This document shows positions 8,973 through 16,490 of a DNA stretch of 29,402 nt, in pieces. Position 1 is the first letter of the stretch. Each line of letters begins with the position of its first letter. A program made the position numbers and the translations under genes. The notes under the pieces are model-generated. The model was not told the DNA's origin and ran no database searches. It was given only the letters and a program-made list of their open reading frames with translations. The DNA is from Microcoleus asticus IPMA8 (GTDB taxonomy: Bacteria > Cyanobacteriota > Cyanobacteriia > Cyanobacteriales > Microcoleaceae): the NCBI RefSeq assembly GCF_013179805.1, contig NZ_SRRZ01000097.1:1-29402 (forward strand), read 5' to 3'.

Positions 8973-9196
8973 ATGGAACGAGAGATTACAGATAGCGACG
9001 GCATTACCTGGATATGTATTCAAGCATATTCTGGGCTTTCCCAAAACGCAGAAAACCTGGATGCGGCTCAGGTTAAAGGGCAGGAGGATACCTACTGGGT
9101 AGTCTGTACAGTGGTGGCGCAAAGTCGGTGCGGCTCAAGCTTGAGGGCGAATGGGAAACGTCCTACTCTGACGAGATGTTTGCTCAACGAAATTGA
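8973..9196 (+). pseudogene. Small conserved hypothetical, broken by a one-base frameshift
   Basis: ATG 8973 starts MEREITDSDGITWICIQAYS and continues to DTYWVVCT at 9110. From 9113 a different frame gives GGAKSVRLKLEGEWETSYSD, then EMFAQRN and TGA at 9194-9196. This second part fits as the direct continuation if one base is missing between 9110 and 9113. Both halves have the same hydrophilic, Trp/Tyr-bearing style. Repaired, it would be about 75 aa. I cannot name it. It begins 14 nt after the HAD gene stop, so it may once have been co-transcribed. A sequencing error would give the same picture. Confidence 0.6.
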
Positions 9197-9216
9197 AGCA
9201 CAGCAGGGGGTGTGAC

Positions 9217-9304
9217 TACAGCCAAACCAAGTGGTCTCGACAGTATTGTAAACCGCGATCGGCTATATTGCCACGGGCAATTGTCAGGCACAAACACACT
9301 CCGC
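9217..9304 (+). repeat. Partial duplicate of the HAD phosphatase gene
   Basis: These 88 nt align without gaps to 8734-8821; my hand count gives 73 identical positions. The reading frame is kept: SQTKWSRQYCKPRSAILPRA followed by IVRHKHTP, against SQTKWSGQYRKPRSGMLQLA then MVRHKHTP in the parent. The copy contains the motif III Lys but not motifs I, II or IV, so it cannot encode a working enzyme. Confidence 0.85.
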
Positions 9305-9324
9305 TTACCGCTGCTTCAAACGAC

Positions 9325-9714
9325 TGCGACTTAAAGATCGACAAACAATCTTTAAACAACCGCCATCACCTGCAATCGAAGCTCTATAACGTTGCTTTTA
9401 GCTTTTCTTTAGAAACAGCTTCTGAAGTTTTTTGCCATTTAAAGAAACTGCTTGAACCATTGGGAATTCAGAAGTATTGCACGGATGGTTCTGGCAGCTA
9501 CGATCGCTCCTTATCACAATACAAGCATGAAATCGGTAAACGAAAGACACAAAAAATTGAGAGAAAGCACTTAAATTTGAGGGCAATAATCAAAAGGTTG
9601 TAGAGAAAGACTATCTGTTTTTCCCAGACAGAAGAGATGCACGATCGGGGAATGGGATTATTTATTAATCGATATGAGTTTGGTGTAGCAATTTACTTAA
9701 CAACAGAGCGTTAA
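9325..9714 (+). pseudogene. IS1-family transposase relic
   Basis: The frame reads SETASEVF-like text (SFSLETASEVFCHLKKLLEP), then LGIQKYCTDGSGSYDRSL, HEIGKRKTQKIERKHLNLR and, after a TAG at 9601-9603, RKTICFSQTEEMHDRGMGL and INRYEFGVAI before TAA at 9712-9714. The KTQ.IER.HL.LR...KRL.RKT.CFS pattern and the YEF end are those of IS1 InsB-type transposases. The 5' part, with the N-terminal zinc-finger region, is missing and one internal stop is present. No terminal inverted repeats were recognised. Its frame is continuous with the HAD fragment at 9217, making a 136-codon chimeric ORF from 9193. Confidence 0.85.
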
Positions 9715-9915
9715 CACCACCATTTTTTTTGCAGCCCAACCCGCCGTTATGGTATTCTGTTGTGTGCAATTAACACTTATTGACTCAGCTACTTGCCGAT
9801 AGCTGAATGATATTACGATCGAGCCTACTGTGTTCATTGAGTCATGAAGCCGTTCGCGCATAAGCCGGAGTAAGATCGTCAACAGATCGGTGGAACTACA
9901 GGAGACCCCAAAAGC

Positions 9916-11112
9916 ATGAATTCCAGAGTTTTGAGTTTCCTTGCTGCAATGCTCGTTTCCATATGCGTGGCGGTAAATGTTAGCTACGCGGTCGATGATG
10001 ATGGCAACAACATCAAGAGCGCCGTGGATGAAGTAATCCGGCCAGTGATGTTGCAATACCGCATCCCTGGGATGGCGGTGGGGATCGTCACGAGAGGTGG
10101 GCACTACGTCTTCAACTACGGCGTGATCTCCAAGGAGACTCGGAAGCCCGTTACTGGCGACACGCTTTTCGAGATCGGGTCGATTAGCAAGACGTTCACC
10201 GCTACGCTTGCTTCCTACGCGCAAGCCAACGGCGATCTCTCGTTGTCCGACAGTGCGAGCAAGTACCTCTCTTCCTTGCAAGGCAGCAACTTCGATCGGG
10301 TGAGTCTGCTAAACCTTGGGACGCATACGTCGGGTGGTCTCCCGTTGCAGGTTCCTGACGAAATTACGAACAACGACCAACTGATGGAGTATTTCAGGAA
10401 CTGGAAACCGACCTACGCTCCAGGGACGTATCGGACTTACTCCAATCTGAGCATCGGGATGCTCGGCACGATCGCAGCGAGGAGCATGAACGAGGATTTC
10501 GTCGCCCTCATGCAAGGTAAGCTTTTTCCCGCCCTGGGAATGAACCGCACCTATCTCGACGTTCCCTCTTCGGAGAGCCAAAACTATGCACAAGGCTACA
10601 CAAAAAATGACGAACCGATTAGGATGATGCCCGGAGTTCTCGCGTCGGAAGCCTACGGTATCAGGACTACAGCCGACGACACGATCCACTTCATCAAGGC
10701 GAACATGGGGATGCTCAACCTTAATGAAAAGCTGCAACGTGCGATCGCCGCCACGCACACCGGATACTTCAGGATCGGCGAGATGACGCAGGATCTGATC
10801 TGGGAGCAGTATTCCTATCCGGTCGCCTTGAAGGACCTGCTTGCCGGGAACTCGGTAAAGATAAGCTACGAGGCCAATCCGGCGATCGAGATCGATCCTC
10901 CGTCGCCGCCGAGGGAGAACGTTCTGATCAACAAGACTGGTTCGACGAACGGTTTCGCTGCCTACGTCGCGTTCATCCCGCAGAAGGCATTCGGAATCGT
11001 CCTCTTGGCGAATAAGAACTACCCGATCGATGCGCGGGTGATGGTCGCCCATCAAATACTGAATCGGTTAGACACCGACAACGTGTCGAGAGGTACTCTC
11101 AACTTAAGCTGA
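9916..11112 (+). CDS. Class C (AmpC-type) serine beta-lactamase
   Basis: This 398-aa precursor has a signal peptide of about 25 residues (hydrophobic 5-20, likely cut after VSYA), so the enzyme is exported. The three serine beta-lactamase motifs are present and spaced as in class C: SISK at 89-92 (nucleophile Ser89), YSN at 175-177 and KTG at 340-342. Blocks such as TLFEIGSISKTFTATLASYA, KLFPALGMN.TYL, YAQGYTK and SEAYGI are those of AmpC rather than of generic DD-peptidase or esterase relatives. It should hydrolyse cephalosporin-type beta-lactams. ACAGGAG about 10 nt upstream supports the start. No ampR-like regulator adjoins. Its codons look more G/C-ended than those of the neighbours, and an IS1 relic lies 200 nt upstream, both hinting at acquisition. 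Confidence 0.93.
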   Translation: MNSRVLSFLAAMLVSICVAVNVSYAVDDDGNNIKSAVDEVIRPVMLQYRIPGMAVGIVTRGGHYVFNYGVISKETRKPVTGDTLFEIGSISKTFTATLASYAQANGDLSLSDSASKYLSSLQGSNFDRVSLLNLGTHTSGGLPLQVPDEITNNDQLMEYFRNWKPTYAPGTYRTYSNLSIGMLGTIAARSMNEDFVALMQGKLFPALGMNRTYLDVPSSESQNYAQGYTKNDEPIRMMPGVLASEAYGIRTTADDTIHFIKANMGMLNLNEKLQRAIAATHTGYFRIGEMTQDLIWEQYSYPVALKDLLAGNSVKISYEANPAIEIDPPSPPRENVLINKTGSTNGFAAYVAFIPQKAFGIVLLANKNYPIDARVMVAHQILNRLDTDNVSRGTLNLS

Positions 11113-11169
11113 ATCGCTCACAGTTCGCTCATTTTTTTCGAGGTATAGACAACTGAAACCAGTACAAAA

Positions 11170-11194
11170 GAAGTAGTCCTTGTCAGACTACTTC
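11170..11194 (-). terminator. Hairpin between convergent genes, probable terminator
   Basis: GAAGTAGTC and GACTACTTC form a perfect 9-bp stem with a 7-nt loop. On the - strand it is followed by TTTTGT, so it probably ends the DUF4383 transcript and may also stop the beta-lactamase transcript from the other side. Confidence 0.55.
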
Positions 11195-11287
11195 TGCATT
11201 ATATAATCAGTGCCAAAGAGTGCCGAAGAAATAATTATCCAGCAGTCAACATTAGAACACTTTCGCTACTTCGAGAAGGTATTCTGG

Positions 11288-11692
11288 TTACACGCTGGGT
11301 TGAGCACTCGATGAACTCTGCATACTGATTTCTCCTGACTTCACAAATCCGTAGTAGAAAGCGACAGCAGCAGTAAGGGCATTGAGCCTGATATTATTTC
11401 CAAAAAGTGGTGTAAGCCCGAACAAGGTATTTGCAAATGGCAGCAATCCTAAAATTGCACCTGCTGCATAAAGGATAGCGAAGATGCGATTGAACACAAT
11501 TGACCCGCTTAAGCTAGTAAATGCAGCCATTCCCCAAACACCCACTAAAATGCCAATTGCATTATGAAAATAGTTGGTGAGGAATACCCCGAATATATAT
11601 AGCCGAAGCCTGGTTGGGTCGCTCGGTTCATCTGGGAGCAACTGCGCGCAATCTCGATCGACAATTAATGCACGCCAGGGGGCTTCTTTCAC
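11288..11692 (-). CDS. DUF4383-type membrane protein with aberrant N-terminus
   Basis: From about residue 32 this 134-aa protein matches the DUF4383 layout: FLTNYFHNAIGILVGVWGMA, then FNRIFAILYAAGAILGLLP, NTLFGLTPLFGNN and LNALTAAVAFYYGFV. That gives three membrane helices. The usual first helix of the family is missing and is replaced by a soluble stretch (KEAPWRALIVDRDCAQLLPD). The start given is a GTG without a clear ribosome binding site. The frame stays open upstream to a stop at 11834-11836 with no better start. Either the 5' end was replaced by recombination or the true start is non-standard. Function unknown. Confidence 0.6.
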   Translation of the reverse strand: MKEAPWRALIVDRDCAQLLPDEPSDPTRLRLYIFGVFLTNYFHNAIGILVGVWGMAAFTSLSGSIVFNRIFAILYAAGAILGLLPFANTLFGLTPLFGNNIRLNALTAAVAFYYGFVKSGEISMQSSSSAQPSV

Positions 11693-12161
11693 GTCCTGGG
11701 GAAAAGTAAATGGCCCACAGTTGACACGCTCAATTGCGAGTTCCGGAACGAGTTGCGATCGAGGGATCTTGCTGGCAGCGCATCTCGCCTTACATGGATG
11801 AAGCTTTTGGTTCCGGCTACCAATAGAAATGAGTCAAACCGCGTTCTCAGGTGTTTGAGATTTAATAGTTTTTGACACCGTTGCTATAAAACTGTTTCTA
11901 ATTGGTCTAAACTACTAAAATAGTGATTGCCTATTGGTTGATTGGTCTGAGATATTCCCACCTTCTTTGACGCCCGACTTTTTCACCATTGAGTTCGCTC
12001 ATCCCATCGGCAAATGCACGCGCATTCCGTAGTCCACCATCAGGAAATTGTGGAAAGTGGCGGCGCGGCCGTAAGTTGCGATCGCACGATCGCAAAATTT
12101 ACCAGTCGCAACAATCAGCGTTTACTCTTCTCCTAAAGTTCTAATAGTCCGGAGATGAACA
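11693..12161. other. Spacer with coding-like fragments, no intact gene
   Basis: About 470 nt. On the - strand two short frames look protein-like but lead nowhere: one ending at 11931-11933 (ELNGEKVGRQRRWEYLRPIN) and an overlapping one (RAATFHNFLMVDYGMRVHL). They may be relics of a gene I cannot identify. Two GCGATCGC-like palindromes sit near 12078-12096. The promoter of chaB should lie in 12100-12160. Confidence 0.4.
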
Positions 12162-12365
12162 ATGCCTTACAAACAGATTGATGACTTACCCCCGTCCGTT
12201 AAGGAACACTTACCCAAGCATGCTCAAGAAATTTTTCGAGCAGCTTTTAACAGTGCTCTAGAAGAATATGATGAAGAAGAGCGTGCATTCCGAGTCGCTT
12301 GGGGTGCAGTAAAACGTGATTACGAGAAGGGTGGCGACGGAAAGTGGCACCCCAAGTCCGAATAA
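12162..12365 (+). CDS. chaB: ChaB family protein
   Basis: This 67-aa protein has the full ChaB layout: MPYKQIDDLPPSVKEHLPKH at the start, AQEIFRAAFNSALEEY in the middle, then RAFRVAWGAVKRDYEK. ChaB is known as a small accessory protein linked to the ChaA cation antiporter in E. coli. In other bacteria its role is unclear and it often occurs without chaA, as here. The length is normal for the family. No partner gene adjoins; the flanks are decayed sequence. Confidence 0.9.
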   Translation: MPYKQIDDLPPSVKEHLPKHAQEIFRAAFNSALEEYDEEERAFRVAWGAVKRDYEKGGDGKWHPKSE

Positions 12366-12414
12366 GAGCCTGCTTTAAAAACTCATCGTTTACCTTCCCC
12401 AAATATAAGAATAA

Positions 12415-12609
12415 TTAGCGGGGAATAATCGAAATGCCACCGCTGCGCTCTAACACAGCGTATTTGATTCGATCGGTTCGTTCCAATTCTTGCAGTTCCC
12501 GTGCTGCCGTCAACACATCACCACCAATGCGTGCCTGGTTCATCCGCTATCTCAAGGGTTGACCATCTTTCGCAACCACCATTGACACACCATCCAATGC
12601 GTTACTCGG
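12415..12609 (-). pseudogene. YetF/DUF421 C-terminal relic
   Basis: The - strand frame reads SNALDGVSMVVAKDGQPLR, a TAG at 12547-12549, then RMNQARIGGDVLTAARELQE and ERTDRIKYAVLERSGGISII PR, ending at TAA (12415-12417). This is the conserved C-terminal end of DUF421 (YetF) membrane proteins, including IKYAVLE..GGISIIP. The stop sits where Gln is usual in PLRQRMN, consistent with CAG to TAG. Upstream the frame is blocked by another stop and the transmembrane N-terminus is not found. Confidence 0.75.
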
Positions 12610-12956
12610 GGATTAGCATTGAAGCGTTTTAGGTCGCTGGAGGTTTGCTGCTTTTGCAATGGAGCGAGATTTAGCCGCGATCGACAATCATCCAACCCAA
12701 TTGGTGGATTTTGAGAATGGCGTAGTGTCATTGAGCGGGCGTGAGGAAAATTGCGGTTAAGCAACTTTCATTACCAACAAACACCGCGCGATCTCTATCA
12801 GCAGGCTTAAGCAGCCTGCCCGTGAATATGCCTCAAAAGTTGGAGGAAAAGATTGGTTTAGACTTTTAGACTGATTGCGTAGGTTGTCGCCTCCCGCCCC
12901 GCCGAGCGGTGTATCAGTGACCGTCAAACCTTGCAGAAATAGGTCTTTGAGAAACG
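12610..12956. other. Degenerate spacer between two pseudogenes
   Basis: No intact gene. A short + strand frame from ATG 12659 (NHPTQLVDFENGVVSLSG and a stop at 12760) reads like a protein fragment but has no clear family. The rest shows no structure I can support. Confidence 0.4.
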
Positions 12957-13398
12957 ATGCCAAACGCCGCAGATACCAACATTGCTCGGGCTGTGCGACA
13001 GGTGGCTCATCCACTTACAGGTGCAGCCTCAGATTGCGATCCTCTGATGGATTTAATTGACGGTACTCGCCTGGTGTTGATTGGCGGAGCAACGCATGGA
13101 ACCCGCAAATTCTGTCAACGGCGGGCAGACATTACCAAACGACTGATTTAAGAAAAAGGTTTTACGGCGGTGGCAGTGAAAGCAGATTTTTCCGATGCCT
13201 ATCGAGCCAACCGTTTTGTCCGAGGTGTGAATGATGTTCAACTTTGCCTGTTTGCCAGATCGGTTTAATGCCGTCATTAATGTTGACGGCACAAAAGCAG
13301 TGGAATCCCTCGATCGCCTTGAAGGGGAATCACTTCGCAACCGCACTGCTCACCCAGAATCAAGTGAAGCACCAGAAACATTTCCCTCAACGCTCTAA
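12957..13398 (+). pseudogene. Erythromycin-esterase-like gene with internal deletion
   Basis: The 5' part (13014-13230) reads LTGAASDCDPLMDLIDGTRL, VLIGGATHGTRKFCQRRAD and, after an in-frame TAA at 13149-13151, EKGFTAVAVKADFSDAYRAN and RFVRGVND. This is the start of erythromycin-esterase family proteins (LIGEATHGT with GEATHG altered to GGATHG). The frame then shifts straight to FACLPDRFNAVINVDGTKAV and a PETFPSTL end at 13398, which is the C-terminus of the same family. The middle, about 300 residues in intact members, is gone. Besides the deletion there is a stop and the loss of the conserved Glu before ATHG. Confidence 0.78.
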
Positions 13399-13422
13399 CC
13401 GTGATTCAAACATGAGCTGCTT

Positions 13423-13884
13423 ATGCATCTGTACAGTTCTGAATTTTTAGCGGGAACTTTTATTCCCTTTAAGTACACCTGTGATGGGGAGAACCATTCG
13501 CCTCCCTTGACCTGGGAAGACCCCCCTCCTGGAACCCAGAGTTTTGTGTTGATTGCGAGCGATCCAGATGCTCCAAATGGAACTTTCACGCACTGGGTTC
13601 TCTACAATATGCCAGCAGATCTGCGGCAGTTACCCGAAAGCGTCCCCAATCACGATTCTCTACCCAATGGCAGCAGGCAGGCCAAAAACGATTTCGATCG
13701 GATCGGGTTTGACGGTCCTTGTCCGCCTAAGGGCAACCATCGATATTTCTTCAAACTCCACGCGCTCGACAGATCGCTCGACATTGCGCCAGGAGCAAGT
13801 AAGGAAGATGTTTTGCAAGCGATGGACGCTCATGTGTTAGATGCGGCGGAATTGATGGGGCTATACGGCAGAGCCAATTTTTAA
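13423..13884 (+). CDS. YbhB/YbcL family Raf kinase inhibitor-like (PEBP) protein
   Basis: This 153-aa protein has the bacterial PEBP signature: DPDAP at 47-51, HWVLYNM at 57-63, FDGPCPPKGNHRYFFKL at 96-112. No signal peptide is seen, so it is probably cytoplasmic. These proteins bind small anionic ligands, but a firm role in cyanobacteria is not known. It is the first gene of a compact + strand run; the next gene begins 14 nt later. The start is ATG 13423, with MHLYSSEF as usual in the family. Confidence 0.93.
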   Translation: MHLYSSEFLAGTFIPFKYTCDGENHSPPLTWEDPPPGTQSFVLIASDPDAPNGTFTHWVLYNMPADLRQLPESVPNHDSLPNGSRQAKNDFDRIGFDGPCPPKGNHRYFFKLHALDRSLDIAPGASKEDVLQAMDAHVLDAAELMGLYGRANF

Positions 13885-13898
13885 ACGGGAAATTTTCT

Positions 13899-15116
13899 AT
13901 GTTTGACGCATTGCAGCGAGGACTGACGCGCCGCACCCTGTTGAATCGAACAGGTCTGGGGTTATTGGCGATGGGAGCGGCCGAAATCATCTACAAACCT
14001 GTACGAACGCTGGCACAAGCGGCTCCTTCCCCTTCTGAGGAACCCTCCCTTCCTCCAGAGCAGAAGCTAGGTTGGGCGGTTGTGGGGTTGGGCCAGTTTG
14101 CCACCGAACAAATCATGCCTTCTTTTGGGGAGTGCAAGCGATCGCGCTTAGTAGCCTTGGTGAGCGGCGACCGCGCGAAAGCTGAACGCTATGCCCGACA
14201 GTACGGGGTGAACCCTCAAAACATTTATAACTATCAAAACTACGAGACGATTCGCGACAATCCTGAAGTCGATGTCGTCTACATCGTTTTGCCGAACGGA
14301 ATGCACGCGGAGTACACTATTCGAGGTGCTAGAGCGGGCAAACACGTTATGTGTGAAAAGCCGATGGCAACCTCAGTAGCAGAGTGTCAGGCGATGATTG
14401 ATGCGGCGCGGCAGGCAGGTAAAAAACTGATGATTGCCTATCGCGCGCAGTACGAACCCTATAACTTAGCGGCGATCGACCTTGCGAGAGGTCCGCGCAA
14501 AGAATTGGGCAAGTTGAAAGCAATTGTGGCCGATCACGGGCGGATTGTTAAGCCATCTGAACCCCAAGACCGCTGGCGAATTGATAAAAAACTAGCGGGA
14601 GGCGGTTCGCTGCCCGATATCGGGATTTACAGCCTGAATGCCGCCCGATACATCACAGGTGAAGAACCGATCGAGGTTAGCGCCATGCTGTACAGCACGC
14701 CCAACGATCCCCGCTTTGTTGAAGTCGAAGAGAACGTGAATTTTATGCTGCGGTTTCCCAGCGGTGTATTGGCAAACTGCACGTCAAGCTACGGCTACTC
14801 TGACACGAAACGAATTCAAGTTTTTGGCTCGGAAGGGACGCTAGAACTCAGTCCGGCAACAGACTATTACCAACATCGGCTGTTTGTCGAGAAGGGAAAG
14901 GTGCGGGAAGAACGCAATATTGACGAGAAGAATCAGTTTGCGCTGGAGATAGATCATCTGTCGGAATCGATCGTGCAAAACCGAAAGCCGAAAACCCCTG
15001 GAGAGGAGGGCTTGCAGGATATTCGGCTGATTCAAACCATCTATGAAGCCGCACGAACCGGACGCAAAATTCAACTTGAGCCGATGCAACCTCCCCGCAA
15101 TGAGCGGAGTGTTTGA
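13899..15116 (+). CDS. Gfo/Idh/MocA family oxidoreductase with Tat signal
   Basis: This 405-aa protein starts with a twin-arginine leader: RRTLLNRTGLGLLAMGAAEI at 11-30, likely removed near the AQAA at 39-42, so it should be exported folded with its cofactor. The Rossmann motif VVGLGQFA (61-68) and the EKP motif with Lys154, a catalytic Lys in this family, are present. The C-terminal Gfo/Idh beta-sheet domain follows (GGGSLPDIGIY at about 236-246). The layout is like periplasmic glucose-fructose oxidoreductase, which keeps NADP tightly bound, but the substrate is not known. It lies 14 nt after the PEBP gene and 38 nt before the alcohol dehydrogenase gene. Confidence 0.92.
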   Translation: MFDALQRGLTRRTLLNRTGLGLLAMGAAEIIYKPVRTLAQAAPSPSEEPSLPPEQKLGWAVVGLGQFATEQIMPSFGECKRSRLVALVSGDRAKAERYARQYGVNPQNIYNYQNYETIRDNPEVDVVYIVLPNGMHAEYTIRGARAGKHVMCEKPMATSVAECQAMIDAARQAGKKLMIAYRAQYEPYNLAAIDLARGPRKELGKLKAIVADHGRIVKPSEPQDRWRIDKKLAGGGSLPDIGIYSLNAARYITGEEPIEVSAMLYSTPNDPRFVEVEENVNFMLRFPSGVLANCTSSYGYSDTKRIQVFGSEGTLELSPATDYYQHRLFVEKGKVREERNIDEKNQFALEIDHLSESIVQNRKPKTPGEEGLQDIRLIQTIYEAARTGRKIQLEPMQPPRNERSV

Positions 15117-15154
15117 AAACGATTAACTAAACCATTATTATCAGGAGACTTTTC

Positions 15155-16411
15155 ATGAAAGCAGTTGTATTTCACGGTATTGGTGATATTCGTCTGGATG
15201 ATGTTCCAGAACCCAAGATTCAAGAACCCGCGGATGCCATCATCCGTTTGACTTCCAGTGCCATTTGCGGAACTGACCTGCACGTGATTCGGGGAACCTT
15301 TCCAGGTATGATACCGGGAACCATTCTGGGGCATGAAGGGGTTGGCATTGTGGAAGAAGTGGGGCGCAACGTGCGGAATTTGAAAGCGGGCGACCGCGTT
15401 GTTATCCCCTCGACCATTGCCTGCGGCTCTTGCTCCTACTGTCGCGCCGGATATCATTCCCAATGCGATACTGCCAATCCCAATGGTCCCCAAGCGGGAA
15501 CTGCCTTCTTTGGAGGACCAGAAACCACAGGGCCGTTTAATGGGTTGCAGGCAGAGTATGCCCGCATTCCCTACGCCAATGCTGGATTGGTGAAGCTGCC
15601 GCAGGAAGTGGATGACGATCGGGCAATTATGATCTCAGATATCTTCCCAACCGCTTACTTTGGAGCAGAGTTAGCTGAAATTAAACCGGGTGATACCGTT
15701 GCTATTTTTGGCTGCGGTCCTGTGGGACAGTTTGCGATCGCCAGCGCTAAATTGCTGGGAGCCGGACGAATTTTGGCAATCGATACAGTTCCCTCTCGCC
15801 TGGAAATGGCACAGGCACAGGGAGCCGAAATTATCGACTTCAATCAAGAAGACCCGATTGAGGCGATCCAAAGTTTAACGGGCGGCATTGGCGTGGATCG
15901 GGCGATCGATGCCGTAGGTGTGGATGCAGTTGCGCCCAACAGCGGTCCAGCGGCGGAGAAAGCTCAACAGCAAGCAGAACGTTTCCAGCAAGAACTTCAG
16001 AAGATTGCGCCTGAAACCAATCCTCAAAATGGCAATTGGCATCCCGGCAATGCCCCGTCTCAAGCGTTGGAATGGGCAGTACAGGGACTCGCCAAAGCTG
16101 GAACGCTTTCGATTATTGGTGTGTACCCGCTAACGCACAAATTTTTCCCGATCGGCATGGCAATGAACAAAAATCTGACGCTGAAGATGGGGAACTGCAA
16201 TCATCGCAAGTACATTCCATTGATTGTAGATCTCGTTCGTAGCGGTGTCGTAGATCCGACCGACATCCTCACCCAGATTGAACCCCTGACGAATGTAATT
16301 GATGCCTATAAAGCCTTTGACCAGCGCAAATCGGGTTGGGTGAAGGTGGAACTGGTGCCGGGTGCAAGCCGTGCCAACCAAAATCCTCAATTCCAGCATC
16401 ATCAGATTTAA
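15155..16411 (+). CDS. Zinc-dependent alcohol dehydrogenase (medium-chain)
   Basis: This 418-aa MDR protein has the catalytic zinc ligands Cys38 (CGTDLH), His60 and Glu61 (GHEGVG), the structural zinc set Cys90, Cys93, Cys96 and Cys104, and the NAD fold motif FGCGPVGQFA near 194-203. The length exceeds the usual 340-350 aa because of an insert around 260-300, a pattern seen in the glutathione-independent formaldehyde dehydrogenase-like subgroup. CAGGAG lies 8 nt before ATG. It ends the PEBP, oxidoreductase, dehydrogenase run and is probably co-transcribed. The reaction is NAD(P)-linked oxidation of an alcohol or aldehyde hydrate; the exact substrate is unknown. Confidence 0.92.
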   Translation: MKAVVFHGIGDIRLDDVPEPKIQEPADAIIRLTSSAICGTDLHVIRGTFPGMIPGTILGHEGVGIVEEVGRNVRNLKAGDRVVIPSTIACGSCSYCRAGYHSQCDTANPNGPQAGTAFFGGPETTGPFNGLQAEYARIPYANAGLVKLPQEVDDDRAIMISDIFPTAYFGAELAEIKPGDTVAIFGCGPVGQFAIASAKLLGAGRILAIDTVPSRLEMAQAQGAEIIDFNQEDPIEAIQSLTGGIGVDRAIDAVGVDAVAPNSGPAAEKAQQQAERFQQELQKIAPETNPQNGNWHPGNAPSQALEWAVQGLAKAGTLSIIGVYPLTHKFFPIGMAMNKNLTLKMGNCNHRKYIPLIVDLVRSGVVDPTDILTQIEPLTNVIDAYKAFDQRKSGWVKVELVPGASRANQNPQFQHHQI

Positions 16412-16490
16412 GCGAAGGTCAGGTACGACTTCTCACCCCCCTTGGGTAGTGCTAAACAAGTAATGATGCGTTATAGAACCCCTTTGACAT

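Noticed and set aside
9697..10281. A 194-codon - strand ORF overlapping the start of the beta-lactamase gene
   Set aside because: Shadow of the beta-lactamase coding frame; the rest runs across its upstream region and shows no family motif.
10309..11055. Long - strand ORF (248 codons) opposite the beta-lactamase gene
   Set aside because: It is antisense to a gene with clear family motifs, has an Arg/Asp-rich shadow composition and no recognisable domain.
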